A DNA stretch of 64,000 bases, from assembly GCA_022495005.1 (NCBI GenBank), contig JAGYXB010000804.1, positions 62,001 to 126,000 on the forward strand. The letters are read 5' to 3'. This document shows positions 10,860 to 23,480 of the stretch, piece after piece; positions within the stretch are counted from its first letter, which is position 1; every line of letters starts with the position of its first letter. Below the pieces are notes generated by a model, which was not told the origin of the DNA, did not search any database, and saw nothing but the letters and a program-made list of their open reading frames with translations. This DNA comes from Rhyacophila brunnea. Taxonomy: Eukaryota; Arthropoda; Insecta; Trichoptera; Rhyacophilidae. Made by a program: the position numbers and the translations under genes.

Positions 10860-11165
10860 CCCTTGTATTCCGATAGGCTATAGGTACCCCAATACACTAC
10901 ATATTGACGCAGGGTTTTGAATGTGTGAGTGTCCTACGAAAATGAATCACACATTATAGACGTGCAATAGTGTGTATTACAACCTTCAACCAATATTGAA
11001 TGAGCGTCAGTGCATAAACCGAGTTGTCAGAATGAAGGACAAGCGTATTTCTTACACGTGTTAAAGTTTATCACGTATTCTTTCACACTCGAGATCGGTT
11101 GCCTGTTACTCCACACTCGTTAGGCATTTCAGTTCCCATTATTTTTGAGTTCTCTGATTCCGATA
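10860..11165 (-). repeat. Dispersed repeat R1, copy 1 (inverted)
   Basis: Read on the minus strand it matches 24700-24890 and 29171-29485. Shared landmarks are GGCAACC(G/T)ATCTCGA, ACACGTGT, TGCATTGACGCTCATT-like and CATTCAAAACCCT. It is the longest copy together with the one at 29 kb. Family unknown; no terminal repeats were recognised. Confidence 0.6.
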
Positions 11166-12609
11166 GTTTTTATTACGTGTTTTTAAATGTTTATTTAGAC
11201 ATTAAATTGTTGATCTCAATATTAAACGGCCATCTATTTCTGTCAAATTTTTGGGTGACCATAATTACGTGGGTATATAAAAGTCACCATAAAATAAATA
11301 CTCGTTTACAATACGTAGGGTAACCCTGGGGCAAATGGAAACCTCGGTAATGTTTCCAACTCACAACACATAGGTAATTATAGTATCCTCCACGTAACTT
11401 TGCAATTGTACACAGTGACAAGATTTGTGTGTACCTAATACGCACTCCGTATTAGTGTATTAGTAAATGCCAGGTGCCTGATTGGCTAATTATATCAGAT
11501 AATTCAAAAAAAAATATTCCAAATTGCAAGGTTACGTGGAGGGTGGTAGTACCTATAAGTTTCGATCTCATTCATACCTTTTGTTGCGCTTTTCATATAT
11601 TATCAAGTAATACAATATTCAATGTTTTCAACAGCTGTATAAAATGGGAAACTTTTTGATATTGTTTATATAGGACACATGTGAGTTTTTTTTTTCAATT
11701 TTAGTTAAATAATACGAGTTAGGTCAGTCACTTAATATTGGAATATGCTTCGCGGCCTAAAAATCAATCTACCACCACTCTCATTATTTACAGAACTCTC
11801 CCAAAGCGTTAAAACCATGTCCATAGGGTGCCCAGAACTAGGGCGTATTGCCTCCAAAACAACTATAATAAATATATTTTAATTGGTAGAATGTAAAGAT
11901 TTATTTTTTATATAGGACAGTAAAGTTGGTGTATTTAAAACTATGTAAGATAGGGTCGTTAAAAATCGACATTTTTTCTTTTGATATGACGGCCCTATAA
12001 TGTGATCTTACGAACATTATTTCGTGCAGTACGCGATGGCGAATCTGCAGTCAGGCCACATTATATAAATATAACCTGTGACAATATGCGCACAATAAAA
12101 ACTTATTTTATAGTGACACCACAATACTATACTTATAAGGTAAGGAGAGACGATTTCTTTCACCACCGTGAACAGTGTTTACATCGCTTCTGTTGTATCT
12201 GATTGTCCTTACTGCAAAAAATAATCTAAATTAAGCATTACAAATTTATAATAAACATAAGTAATATGTACTTAGTTAGTTAAGATTGCGCTACAGACCA
12301 GTCAGATCTATGGCAAACTACACAATCGTCATCTAGGAATCTATATTCCGAGCTCTCATATTTAACGTAATGCCTAGTCCAGAGATAAGTGTCAAGATAG
12401 TCTGCATGAATCGTTAAAATACACACTGTGTTGCGTAATTAATAATGCACTCTATCTACATTACATTAAAGGTGATTTCCGTAGATGCGTTTTACATATT
12501 TCGCGTAACATGTCCAATTTCATTTTGAGTTGTATGGGAGGATATCAATATCATTTATAGCACTACATCCCTTGGAAGGTCTTGGCCTCCTTCAAAAACT
12601 ACCTACATC
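11166..12609. other. No recognised feature
   Basis: AT-rich, with no coding sequence or complete transposon recognised on either strand. Confidence 0.4.
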
Positions 12610-12985
12610 CTACTACTTACATCCTGGACGATCCAGCGCTCCAGTTGCTTTAACTGAGCATTCTTCCATCTCAATTTAAGCCGTCCAGGTATTCTCTTGC
12701 TATCGAGGTTTGCATACATAGCCCGCCTTGCTGGCATCTTACGGGATTCTACGCACGCAACTGATCCAGCTCAGTCTCTGCATTTTCCTTTGCCACATGA
12801 TCTTTTCGCCTCCATAGAGTATGTACAGCTCCTCATAACATATTGACCCCCAAATGCCATCTTCTGGAATAGCCACAAACATTCTCCTCTAAAATATATC
12901 CATATTTCTCTCACCGTGTTAGCTCAGTACCTAGCATTCTGATCCATATGTTAATACTGGGCGTAGAAAAGTTTTATATATGTTT
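12610..12985 (-). pseudogene. Non-LTR retrotransposon reverse transcriptase C-terminal remnant
   Basis: The minus strand from about 12985 reads IYKTFLRPVLTYGSEC, then after stops RRMFVAIPEDGIW and YEELYILYGG. After a frame change it reads RAMYANLDSKRIPGRLKLRW and LKQLERW. This is the conserved C-terminal block that follows the reverse transcriptase palm in RTE/Jockey-type non-LTR elements (YGSECW ... GR..LRW). At least four stops and one frameshift make it a fossil. Its 5' part and 3' tail are not recognisable. Confidence 0.68.
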
Positions 12986-15900
12986 TGGTATCCTGTAGTT
13001 ACCTATATAAATGTTTGGGAGTCTTTCAATATGAACTTCTTTAATTGTCATTCGTTTTCTCATCTTCCTATAACATCATAGTCACGGGAATAAATAATAC
13101 ACATATAAAAATTAAACATAACCGGCCAGGCCGGGGTTATATTATTTCTCTCTTTTTCTGTAAACACAACACTTTTACGTGTTGGCTGGTTGCTATTGAT
13201 GTTTGCTTTATAAATTCTTGTTCGACGCTCACGGAGTTATAAGAAGATCAAATAATGCATTGGAGAATAATGTGAAGAGAGACTGCAAAGGGTCAATCGG
13301 GCTTCGAACCTTTGGCACTGAAATTGATAGCGTTTTCACCGTGCAAGTAGACTTCGGCCAATTAAACACGGTGCTAGACACTAGCCAGAAGCTATGTAAG
13401 TTGTGGTCACAGTGACATTTTGTGACAAATAGTACGTATACATTAAATTTCACCGTCCTACTGGAAAGATATGGTCGTATTGCATTGAATAAAAAAATAC
13501 GCATTATTCATGGAACCTTCCATAAAGTAATGTTTCAGTTTTATTAGATTCAATAAGAACATTACTTTGACTTTTGATAGGTATGACTTTATACATACGT
13601 GCATCTATCAAAATTGTAAATAAAGTATACAATATGATTGTAGGTATGTATTTCAAAATTAACTGCATCAGTACCTATGTGGTGAATGTGTAACGTTTAT
13701 GTACGATTGATTATAACCATATAGAAGCTGTCCATTAATCAGTCGTATAACATCTTATATGTACATGCATTATGGCTGATGACTAGAATGACCTAATCGA
13801 TCAGAACGGAACATGAATTAATGTAATTGATGTGAAGATATCCGTCCGTATTTAAATGACTCATTTCCTATGTCTTCTTTAGTATGTGGGTAAAAGACGC
13901 ACAGATTCTTCTGGTGTTGCGGCCATGACGAAATCACTTTGGTACGGTGTGGTAGTGTCATTTGAAAGTAACAAAACCAACACCCAAATGAGTCGCCTGT
14001 ACCTACTGCCAAAAGAATCTGAAACCATTCTACCTACCTTCTATCTACACATTACAATTTATTATTGACTTGCGATAGATTTTAAACAATTAATCAATTA
14101 TTATTGTCACTCCTCCAATATCACTCCATTATTTTATCATTATATGTGATTTTACTACCGCTATATGCTTAGGTACATTACAATATTCGAGAAAAAAATA
14201 TGTAGAAACGAACATTCCCATTAATAAAGTGTGCTGTGAAAATCTAAATCGATTGTTAGAAATCAACCGTTTACATATTTAAATAAAAACATAGTTAATT
14301 TAAATTGGCAGAATAACTACAGTCCACTTGTTTGGGTGTATACGTCAAGTAATTGGTAATACGTAAACGCATAATTTATACGCGCATTTTGTTATGATAT
14401 TGGTCATACAAACGGTAAGGTGTATGGATGCATGGATCGGGAAATTAATGTTTGCACAACGACCTGTTAGTTACCTACCTGCGTCACTTTCCATCAAGAA
14501 ATATCAGATACGAATAAATAATTATCAATTAACGTTATACCTGCCAACTTATCTACATATTCTCTTAAAAGCTTTGTCACACGTAGATCATAATGGAAAC
14601 GAAGCCATGGTAAAATTAATTTCGTTATAAACAAAAATACCATGAAACTTAAAAATAAGTTTTAGTTACTTTTATTCAACACAATATTCAAGTAACACAT
14701 ATAAGGTGAATTGGGTAAAAAAGAAAATTTATAGCTTAATTCTGTATCGTCAGTGTAGCAGAATAAAATCCACACGTGCTCTCAGATATAAAATTTAATA
14801 ACTCTTGGGCAAAGTTATAAGATTTCAATAAGTTATAGATCCATACTCCCACAAAATTCATGGCCAACAATATTCTTCGTAATAAATTATGATATTGTGG
14901 AATTGAGAGCAGTTGCAGGTTTAGATAGAGGCTTAGAGACCTAACGCACTGACTGATTTTGAGACCCCACGATAAAAAATACGATCAGCACCATAAATCA
15001 CATTCTTAAATCAAAATTAATTATTATTACTTACTTATTTGCATACAAGTAGGTTCGTATCTGTTTGAGTGGTTATAATATTATGAGCCCGTTTGATGTC
15101 AGATGAAAGGATTTTGTTATGTGAGGATTAGATTTTTGTATAATTTAGTACCTAATTGTATTACTGGTTTGAACTGTTTCGAGGCCCCCTTTTAAATCTT
15201 CCGATGAATCGATTGCGTTATATGCGTAGAAAATCGCCCCTGACTCAAAGCAACTAATTTTAATTTAATTCTTATCAATAATACTATTGAGAGCATAATA
15301 ATACCGGTCTCAGGTGATACGATGCAATCCAATAAATACAAGATAACAAATATAAAGGTGAAAATGACAGGCGTTAATTGCCAGATCACGTCCGATGCAA
15401 TAGTAATTATTGGGTGGCTACACACCAAAGAATTCGGTGTGGGGCCTGGGTCCATTGAAACAAACCGTCGTTGTTATGAATTAAATTGTAACCAGCATAC
15501 AGGGATAAGTAGGCAAAAAATATTTTCTTAAATGTGTTTTTTTAACTATTTTTATTGTATTAATGAAAACAAATAGGTACATGGTAACATTATACGATAA
15601 ACGCTTATAAAATAGATTAAAGCGGCAACAAGCAAACTACATTACGTATATAAGTGTGTTGCCTTCTAGGTAAGGGTGAACGAATATATAATTCTAGAGT
15701 GTCGATAAAAATATGGGATAAACTTTCGCACATGTTATTTTCAATAGTTACGTCATAATTGTATCATATAATACATTAAAGTTTGTCACATAAACGAAAC
15801 GGGTATTTGATTTCAGGATAATAAGCGAGCTTTGTATTTTCTTGCCTTATAGCGCCTGTACACGAGCATGTTACTGGCAATAGTACCTAGTATGTAAATT

Positions 15901-16223
15901 AAACTATTGCGATAATAACTATTTACACGTAATAGTGCTGACTGTCTCGCCAATCTATTTCTTCAAGCGTAAGCGAGACGCGTTGTTGTAATAATTCTAT
16001 GGTGCTATTTGACTGGTTGTGAAAATTGGTACCTAAACGTTTATTTGCCGATAGGTTCGCCACTTCCAACTTTTTTGAATCATGCATGCAAAGTTGCAAC
16101 TTGCACCATAATACGTGTTTACACGAGCATTTTCATGTTATGGCCGCGATACTACGTACTGTCAGCAGTGCCTAAATCGTGCACGTATAAACGGGGTATT
16201 ATTATTAACCCTATGTCAATTAG
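12986..16223. other. Unannotated AT-rich stretch
   Basis: No gene, complete transposon or RNA gene could be supported. Open frames up to about 90 codons at 13203-13504 and 15192-15455 are isolated and are read as chance. GC is slightly raised at 13120-13420. Confidence 0.4.
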
Positions 16224-16328
16224 TGTCCGGTAACATGTAGGTATGCAGTCTGCCGTATCACACTTCACCGTGAAATGTTGTATCAGAAATATATGGCCGT
16301 ATATTAAAGACCGTCCAACCTCTTTGGG
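16224..16328 (+). repeat. Dispersed repeat R3, copy 1
   Basis: Contains GCCGTATCACACTTCACCG and ATTAAAGACCGTCCAACCTC. The inverted counterpart is at 30693-30795, with strong similarity over about 100 bases. It directly abuts the Penelope-like fragment that follows, so it may be part of the same insertion. Confidence 0.6.
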
Positions 16329-16339
16329 TCTATCGTAGT

Positions 16340-16521
16340 ATATTCTTGGGTTTTCACCGTGTCTCCATCTTCCTTCTTTACTCGACGTTTCGGGCTCGTT
16401 GCAGAGGCCATTATCAAGAGATATGTTCTATGATGAAAAGTAGTGTAGGTGTGTGAATGTAAACGTTGCTCTAAGAATGTCAAAAGGAATCCGATTATCT
16501 AAGAGCAAACGTTGCTCAGAG
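16340..16521 (-). mobile_element. Penelope-like element 3' fragment, copy 1
   Basis: Nearly the whole segment aligns with 25998-26177 in the same orientation (shared TTTCGGGCTCGTTGCA, ATTATCAAGAGAT, GTGTAGGTGT, AGAGCAAACGTTGCTCAGAG). At 26 kb this block lies immediately after a GIY-YIG-like coding end, which marks it as the 3' untranslated part of a Penelope-like retroelement on the minus strand. The coding part is absent here. Confidence 0.55.
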
Positions 16522-17071
16522 GAGATCAATATAAAAAAAGTTTATATTTAATGCCAAAAAATTGCGCTATTGCAAAAAAAGGCAGACCTTGGTTCCAGTT
16601 ACAGTTCCAATTCATACAATAATTCATCGATTATTTCGTTATTTTAAGTTTACATCGTGTTACCTATGGCTGGAAGCTGCAGGGATCGTTGTATTGTATG
16701 AATGATGCTTAAACCTTTCCTTACTTAAACACCGCTCGACTCCCCAATGAAGCAATAAAAGATAATACTCCGATCTCGCCGCCCATAACTTCTTACTTTA
16801 ATTACCATTTCATTGTTTACCACCTCTGCCTTGAACTGCGACCCTAACAACAATAAATAAATTGATACACAAGGATTTAATCTTGTATCATTGTCACTAT
16901 TGCATTATTTCTCAGGACAGAAAAATTATAAACAAAAATGATCACTTTGACGGCGGACATATCAGTAAAATAAATGTCGTAGGTACCTACTATTAATGAT
17001 GAAATAATTTAATCAATACAAATAATATTTGCCGACTAATACCTACCCAAAATCCAACCACGTGTCTTAGT
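16522..17071. other. No recognised feature
   Basis: AT-rich spacer between repeats; nothing coding was seen. Confidence 0.4.
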
Positions 17072-17502
17072 CAGTGGCGAAGGGTGGAGGTAGGCTGTTA
17101 AAATCCGACATAAATAGTCAACAATAAACTTTGTCAGTCATACGTAGGTATTTCTTTTAATTATTGAACTACGTCTACAATTTACAGATGGTGTCGGTTA
17201 GTTTTTTTAAAATTCAATTAAACACTGCGAAAACCATTCCCTAATTGCCCTAATAGATGAAAGTCAAAAAAAAATCCATCTATAAAACATGTAAAATAAT
17301 GCCATTACACCCACCATAGATAATTTTCGATATTTTATAGATGGAATAATATTTTTTATCTACTATTTTTGGTTTAAGCAGAGTTTAATGAATTTTAAAA
17401 ACCCAACCAACACGTGTATGTACCTAATATGTACCTATTCTTAATTCAACGAAAACAAATAAGTAGGAATGAAAAAGTGTGCACTATTTTGTCGAATCAA
17501 CA
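17072..17502 (+). mobile_element. hAT-like TIR element (CAGTGGCGAAG family), copy B, truncated right end
   Basis: The left end CAGTGGCGAAGGGTGGAGG continues with GGCTGTTAAAATCCGACATA and a module sharing ACAGATGGTGTCGGTTAG with copy C. The right module (AATTCAACGAAAACAAAT, then AGTGTGCACTATTTTGTCG) stops at about 17502 without the terminal GCCACTG. Immediately beyond is non-LTR sequence, so the right end has been cut off or replaced. Confidence 0.6.
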
Positions 17503-17522
17503 AATGCCACGTAGGTGGCTTT

Positions 17523-17801
17523 TTAGCACATGAGGGAGAGTTGGCCACGGCGACGGAACCCTTGAGGCTGTGCCACAAGGATACGAAGTGTCGCACTCTT
17601 TGGCGGCATCCGAAACACATGTCCCAGCCACGTAAAGCGCCTCTTCGTGATAACCTCAATCACCGAAAGCTGTTGTGTCTGCTCCCGAACTCGGTGTTTG
17701 TAACGCGGTCTTACCAATGTACCTACCCCTAAGATTCGGCGAAGATATCGATTCTCAAAGCTCATCCAAAATCCATACAGTCCACTAAAATGTACAACCA
17801 A
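17523..17801 (-). pseudogene. Non-LTR reverse transcriptase C-terminal fragment
   Basis: A 92-codon open frame on the minus strand includes SFENRYLRRILGVG, then QQLSVIEVITKRRFTWLGHV and FRMPPKSATLRILVAQP. The order 'LRRILG... then KRRxxWxGHVxRMP' is diagnostic of the C-terminal region of RTE/Jockey-like reverse transcriptases. It has no polymerase palm motifs and no start codon of its own. It abuts the broken right end of copy B. The reading frame is still open, but it is only a tail piece and is not expected to be functional. Confidence 0.75.
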
Positions 17802-19589
17802 TCATTTTATAAAAAACTTCCCTTGATCCACAAAAACGCAATATGTTTACGTTTCTAAACTTCAAGAATTCTTCCTATCATACAAAAATCCGAATGAAAA
17901 CTTAAAATACTAACTAAATAAGTTGATACCTTCCTATTATCTATTGCACAGTACACATTAGGTATGTACTGTGAAAGATAAGAATCTATATTCTTGATGG
18001 CATATACAATTTATGTTGTTACTTGCAAGGGTATCGAAAGAATACACAAGTACTTAGGTAATAATTTTATGTAGTTCCATCAATATTTGAGTTTCTCACG
18101 AGCGGGCGACATTTCCCCCTACCTACTTCATCACTAATACCATTATTATGACGATTGATAATTACAAAACATCAACACGTCGCTTTTCACATAACGACAA
18201 GCATGCGCAAACAAATGTGGACGGGAAATCACACTCATTTACTCACCTGTGTAGGTATGTTCAACGCGTGAAAGGAGAGCTATAGTCAAATCAGTCATTA
18301 TCTAAATCCAATCACAATTAATGTTATATCACTATCTAATTTACAGGTGTTCGGGACTGTTAAGGATTGACAGAATATCATGGCACTGGGTACCAACTAG
18401 GGTATATCTTTATAGATAATTTGGAATACCTACCTCAGAAATGTAGGTAGGTAGTTACTAACCTATTTATGGTAATCTGGGCAATGTGCTTCACCAATTA
18501 GATAACCAATGAATATTAATTTCGATTCCTACATTTTGGAAACAATTGTTTGGTTAAACTTTTTTTTATTTATGCCCACACAAAATGTAGTCTAGTTAAA
18601 AGGTTGTTATTGCAATTAACTATTTATGTTTTATAGTTAATACAATTTTAGAATAAATTGAACAGGCTGGTTTTTCAATTCTGCGATCTACCTAAAGGGA
18701 TACTTTGCCTTAGGAGTCTTTTGATGTAGGATCAATGGAAAATAGCAAACCATCATATTCCGAATGCTGTGTAAGAACTCTCACTAAGAACTCTGGATAA
18801 AAACTAATGAATTGTCATGTTTTATGTCAATCGAATTTAATTTATTCACCGGATGTGATGTCACAGAAATCGCCATTTTGTCAAATAACTCCCTTGCTAT
18901 AAAGGTGCGGCCAAACGAAATGTGCGCAAATATTGTGTCGAATTTATTATATCAACAATCAATCCAATATCTACCGCGCAAACAATCGCTAAAGAAACAA
19001 AAGCCGATAAATTAACATTGGCAACACGAAATAATAAGTATAATATTTAAACAATTTCAATTTGTGTTGATATATAAGATAGATAGATAGATACAAGATT
19101 GCAGGCCTTTTCAAATAAACTTGTGCGTAGATTAGTAGGATAAAACGATTAATAAAATACGTAAAACTAATTAAATTATGTTCACTTCGTCTATTGATGT
19201 TGAAGACTCGTTGCAGAGGCTATTCGTATTATCATGAGATAATGAGGTTTTATTTTTTCGCTACAGCCATGGGGACGATCTTACAAACGAAAATCATACA
19301 TTGCCCACCTTCAGTTTAGGCAAACCCGATATAAAATCCCATTGGCTACATACAATTTAATACCTACTAATACGCCGACCTATTCGCATGACGACGAATG
19401 CTTTACGAACTATCATAAAATGTGTATGTATCAAACCCATGTGAATTTAGCGAAAGGCCTATTAGGTATATGGTAAATATAGGTACTGTTGAGGAAGATA
19501 GAGAAAGAAGAATACACGATGATAGTCTAAAATCAAATAAAATAACAACGAACCATTTATAAAACTTATCTCTTCGTCATTATAATTCT
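17802..19589. other. Unannotated stretch with a short Penelope-like scrap
   Basis: Mostly featureless. At 19200-19245 the sequence GACTCGTTGCAGAGGCTAT with ATTATCATGAGAT resembles the Penelope-like 3' block at 16.4 and 26.0 kb, but it is too short to be certain. A GATA tetranucleotide run sits at 19078-19092. Confidence 0.35.
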
Positions 19590-19697
19590 TATTTTATAAA
19601 CTAAACAAAAGCATCTGCAATTTGAATTATTAGTTCAAAGAAAACACTATTTATGTTGAATCTCCACGGCCTACCTCGAGTCTTCGCCACTTTTAGG
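19590..19697 (-). mobile_element. Solo end of the CAGTGGCGAAG element family
   Basis: It ends GGCCTACCTCGAGTCTTCGCCACTT on the plus strand and is preceded by AGTTCAAAGAAAACA and ACTATTTATGTTG, matching the right-end module of copies A to C. No left end was found. Confidence 0.45.
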
Positions 19698-22309
19698 CAT
19701 CTACTTAATTATGTATGTAATTCAAAATATTCATACATTGGGAATCGGATAATATCTACACTAAAAGTCTACCCCAAAAAGTAGTGACAGCTACCGTCCT
19801 ATAGTGTAATCCGAGTAGCGAATAGCCGAAATGGCGAATTTGTTGCTGTCATCGCAGCAGGATGACGATTTCAATACCAATATAGCAGTAGGTATAGCAC
19901 CAATAATAATTCAAGGAATAATCTCCTTATAGAGCAACACACTGTTACTGTTGACTCGCACATCACGGTAACAACAATGTCATTTCATCTTCGCTGTATC
20001 TATAAAGTTGTTATACCTATAAATTTTTTAATGATAGGTATTGTCAATTGATCAAATAGCCACATGTCCTGGAAAGGAAATATATACATACTTAAAGCAG
20101 TGCGCTGATTGCGACACGTTAATTTAAACGTTGACTTTCCCTGGCGATTTTCATAAAATTATTATCTTTGCAAACATTATAAAATATAATATTCACATCC
20201 GCTTTTAAGTCTTACTTAGATTCAAATAAGCAAAAAAATAAGATAGGTAAAAGGCTTATTTACAATTATTATTAATTTATTGAGATAACTTTATACACTA
20301 CAAAATGACAGTAAGTCTCTGGACCTACGCACCAAATAGTATTATAGGCAAACAAATGTTACACTATAGATATACATAGGTACCGCATTACCATGAGACT
20401 TGATGGTTTTGGCAAGAAATAAGACATAGTTGGGGTACACGTACATCAAAATGATTGCACTATTAAGTACCTATCTACTATAGAGTAACAAAATACCTAA
20501 CTAAGCAGCATGTAAATTAAAATAAAGATAAACGTATAGTTTTTAATATGATAACGTTATGTATTTAAAAACTATTGATTTAGTTATGTACGTGCGTTGA
20601 AAACCGTATAGGTATTACATACTAATGGGTGAGTATCTAGCTACATACCTAATATCGAATTAATCGGGATGCGGCGAAAGAGATTTCAACGCAGCGGTTT
20701 TGATCAAACGCAACTCGCGGCAACGATATTATAATCCACCTAGGTATATGGCAAAGGCCAGTAGTAATATGCATATTATATCAAAAAGTTACAACTCAAC
20801 TTCATAATAATATTATAGGTACTTATATCTTAACACACGAGAATCATTTGATAATTAATTGCTAAACACACTGGGTTCGGGGGGTGAAAAAATGAGAATA
20901 AGATATTATTAAAGCACTCATTTTTTACAACATCAAAAAAACGGATAAAGACATCTGCGCCACTGATTTCAAGCCGTCACTTTATTATATAGTTCATAGT
21001 ATACATATTGTAAGTAGGTATATACCTGCCTAACAGGGACGGCTCTTGTATAGGAGCAAAGGGTGCACTGATCTCCCAAATTATTATATGTAATAATATG
21101 TACGTATTCAAATACGTACATATTGTAATAAGTAGTTAATTATTGTAAAATATCTTTAATTTGTCGCCTGTCCTCTACGCGTATGCACGTATATTTCTCT
21201 AGTATTTTTGACCGGGCGCGAAGCTGGATGAATACACGTACGTCTTTCATAGCATTTGTTGAATGCGTTAAAGAGGATCTGTCCTGCCTGCCCGTACACG
21301 GTTTTTTTGCATGCTGCCGATATGTTAGCGCAATGAACGTACAATTTTTAGCTTGCTTTGAGCAGTGTTCTCCCCCCGAGAGCTTCTAATCATAGCCGAC
21401 TTCCCGTTCAGTATTTAAAAATACTATATTATTATTTCATACGTTATGTGGTAAATGCTCCATTGTATGATACCACACTAATATTGAATCAATCAAAATA
21501 TCGATTAGAGTAATATTGTGATCATCAAACAGCAATCTCAACATACAAATACCAATTTTATAATTATTTTACATTTCAAAATTAAACTCTAAATAATTTA
21601 AATATAAATCTACAGCAAAGTAAGTAAGTATCATAATACATATAATATACTGTTAATAACCTTTGCATAATCCAATGTGGGTACTACAACTTTTTATGTA
21701 AGTACCTACTTATACTATTATTTTTGACGTTGAATGTCTTTCAAATCAGTCTCATTTGGTGTGTAATTCTGGAGTTGAGGTGTACAAAAGTAGTAGCAAA
21801 TTTTTAACAGATAGTAACAAGTCCAAATCATTCCCGTTGGAAAATTAATGATCCACAGAATTTGTAAAAATAAAACAGCACGTATATGAGAATAATGTGG
21901 GATGACAAATGAGGAGTTTGCGGCTTTTTCTCAATGACACATATCTAAAATACTTGCATCAGTTACGATTTATGGAAGTTAGGAGTGACAAACATGGTAA
22001 CTATGTCAGCACATATGAAGTGTAATTAGTAACAATGAAAATCGAAAAGAGTGTGTACTTCACTACATCATACTTATCATACCAGAGACTTGAACTTTGT
22101 AACTTTGGCAACAAATAAATGCTGTCCGTGAATGTAAGCGTCGTTTAACATACGCCTACCTCCACCACGAAGGCTATTGCCAATTTTTTTCAATACCACG
22201 AAAAGGAAAATGAATGTCTTTATTTGCACTCCCTAATTTTATTATCACCGGCCGCCACTGCTGCCTAACTAAAAACAGTTAAAAACACCCCACGTAGGTA
22301 ACTACTTAT
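19698..22309. other. Unannotated AT-rich stretch
   Basis: No gene. It contains a perfect 14-bp palindrome with a 2-base loop at 21095-21124 (ATATGTACGTATT arms), a hAT-type end CAGGGACGGCTCTTG at 21029 without a partner, and a CpG-rich patch at 20665-20730. Confidence 0.4.
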
Positions 22310-22959
22310 CAATGGCGAAGGGTGGAGGTTGACCATTAGGATCCGCCATTAATAGTGCACAATAATTTTTGTCAATCATACGTATTTATTTTCATTGAAT
22401 TAAGACTACAATTTACAGATGGTGTCGGTTAGTTTTTAAAAATCAATTAAACCCTGCCTAACACAAGCCATAATAGTTTTAGTATATTTTGGGCGATACG
22501 ACAAAATTTTGCACACTTTTTCATTCATACTTATTTGTTCTGTCATATTGATGGTTATTTTTTTGGCGATCCGAAAAAATAGTGCAAACTTTTTCAGTCA
22601 CACTTTGTTTTTGTTGAATTTGAAATGCATATTACAGATGGTGATTGGTTAGTTTTTTAAATTCATTAAGCCCTGCTTAATGCAAACCATAATCGATATA
22701 AATATTTTTCTATCTATAAAATACCTAAAATTATGTATGGTTTAATGGCAATATTTAGATATTATATAATATATATACGAATATTTTTTGATTATTATCT
22801 ACTATAGACAAGGTTTAATTATAATTTAAAAACTAACAAACATTATCTACACGTTGTACTCAGTCTTAGTTCAATGAAAGCAAAATACGTTTAACTGACA
22901 TTTTTAGTGTCTAATATTTATGTCGTTTCTTAACAGCCTACCTCCAACCTTTGCCACTG
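22310..22959 (+). mobile_element. hAT-like TIR element (CAGTGGCGAAG family), copy C
   Basis: The left end is CAATGGCGAAGGGTGGAGG and the right end ...CCTACCTCCAACCTTTGCCACTG. The left half holds repeated modules (about 22345-22480, 22490-22545 and 22565-22695), each with a GATCCG- or GATACGA-like start, an ATAGTGCA- or TTTTGCACAC-like stretch and, in two of them, ACAGATGGTG...GGTTAGTTTTT. The right half has the inverted module. No reading frame. Flanking 8-mers do not match. Confidence 0.6.
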
Positions 22960-23079
22960 GTACCTACCTAATTAATTTTCTACGGAATGTGAGTTTTTCT
23001 ATGATTTTGTTGATCAGCATAATTTAATTACTAATAAAATGGATAGACACACAATGTTCGTTTTGGAAAAAAGCAGCTT

Positions 23080-23480
23080 TGTGTTTTAATCCCGGAAATC
23101 AAAATTTTGTTTGTGATTGCAATGCTCGGGGCACACACGCAAGCAAAAAAATCATCGATTCCTCTGTGCAACATTGTTGCGCGGATCCACGCCGCTGCAT
23201 TTTAATTGCAGTGTTGCGGTCGTCACATTTATTGTTGCATCGCGGTAATGGCATTCGAAATTGTTGCAATTCTGCATACTGCTAGAAGCCTGTCCGTCCG
23301 ATGGTGTTATTTATTGTTGCTAGCGTTTAGGCATCGAATCGCGTAAAATCGCAGACTTTTACGGCCGCGCAGACATCATGTCTATTTCCGCGGACGACCT
23401 GAACTTACCCGGGCACAATCGCATTTCACAGGCCTAGTCATTTTGGGATCCTATTCGTCGACATAATACATTCGTTCTGT
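23080..23480. promoter_or_regulatory. CpG-rich patch, possible promoter or enhancer
   Basis: Roughly thirty CpG dinucleotides fall in about 380 bases, against very few in the neighbouring kilobases, with ATTGTTGC repeated five times. CpG-rich islands of this kind often mark unmethylated regulatory DNA in insects. No TATA, initiator or splice signal could be tied to it, so function is inference. Confidence 0.3.

Noticed and set aside
21095..21124. Palindrome ATATGTACGTATT as an operator
   Set aside because: It is short, made of alternating AT/GTAC motifs common in this DNA, and has no neighbouring gene.
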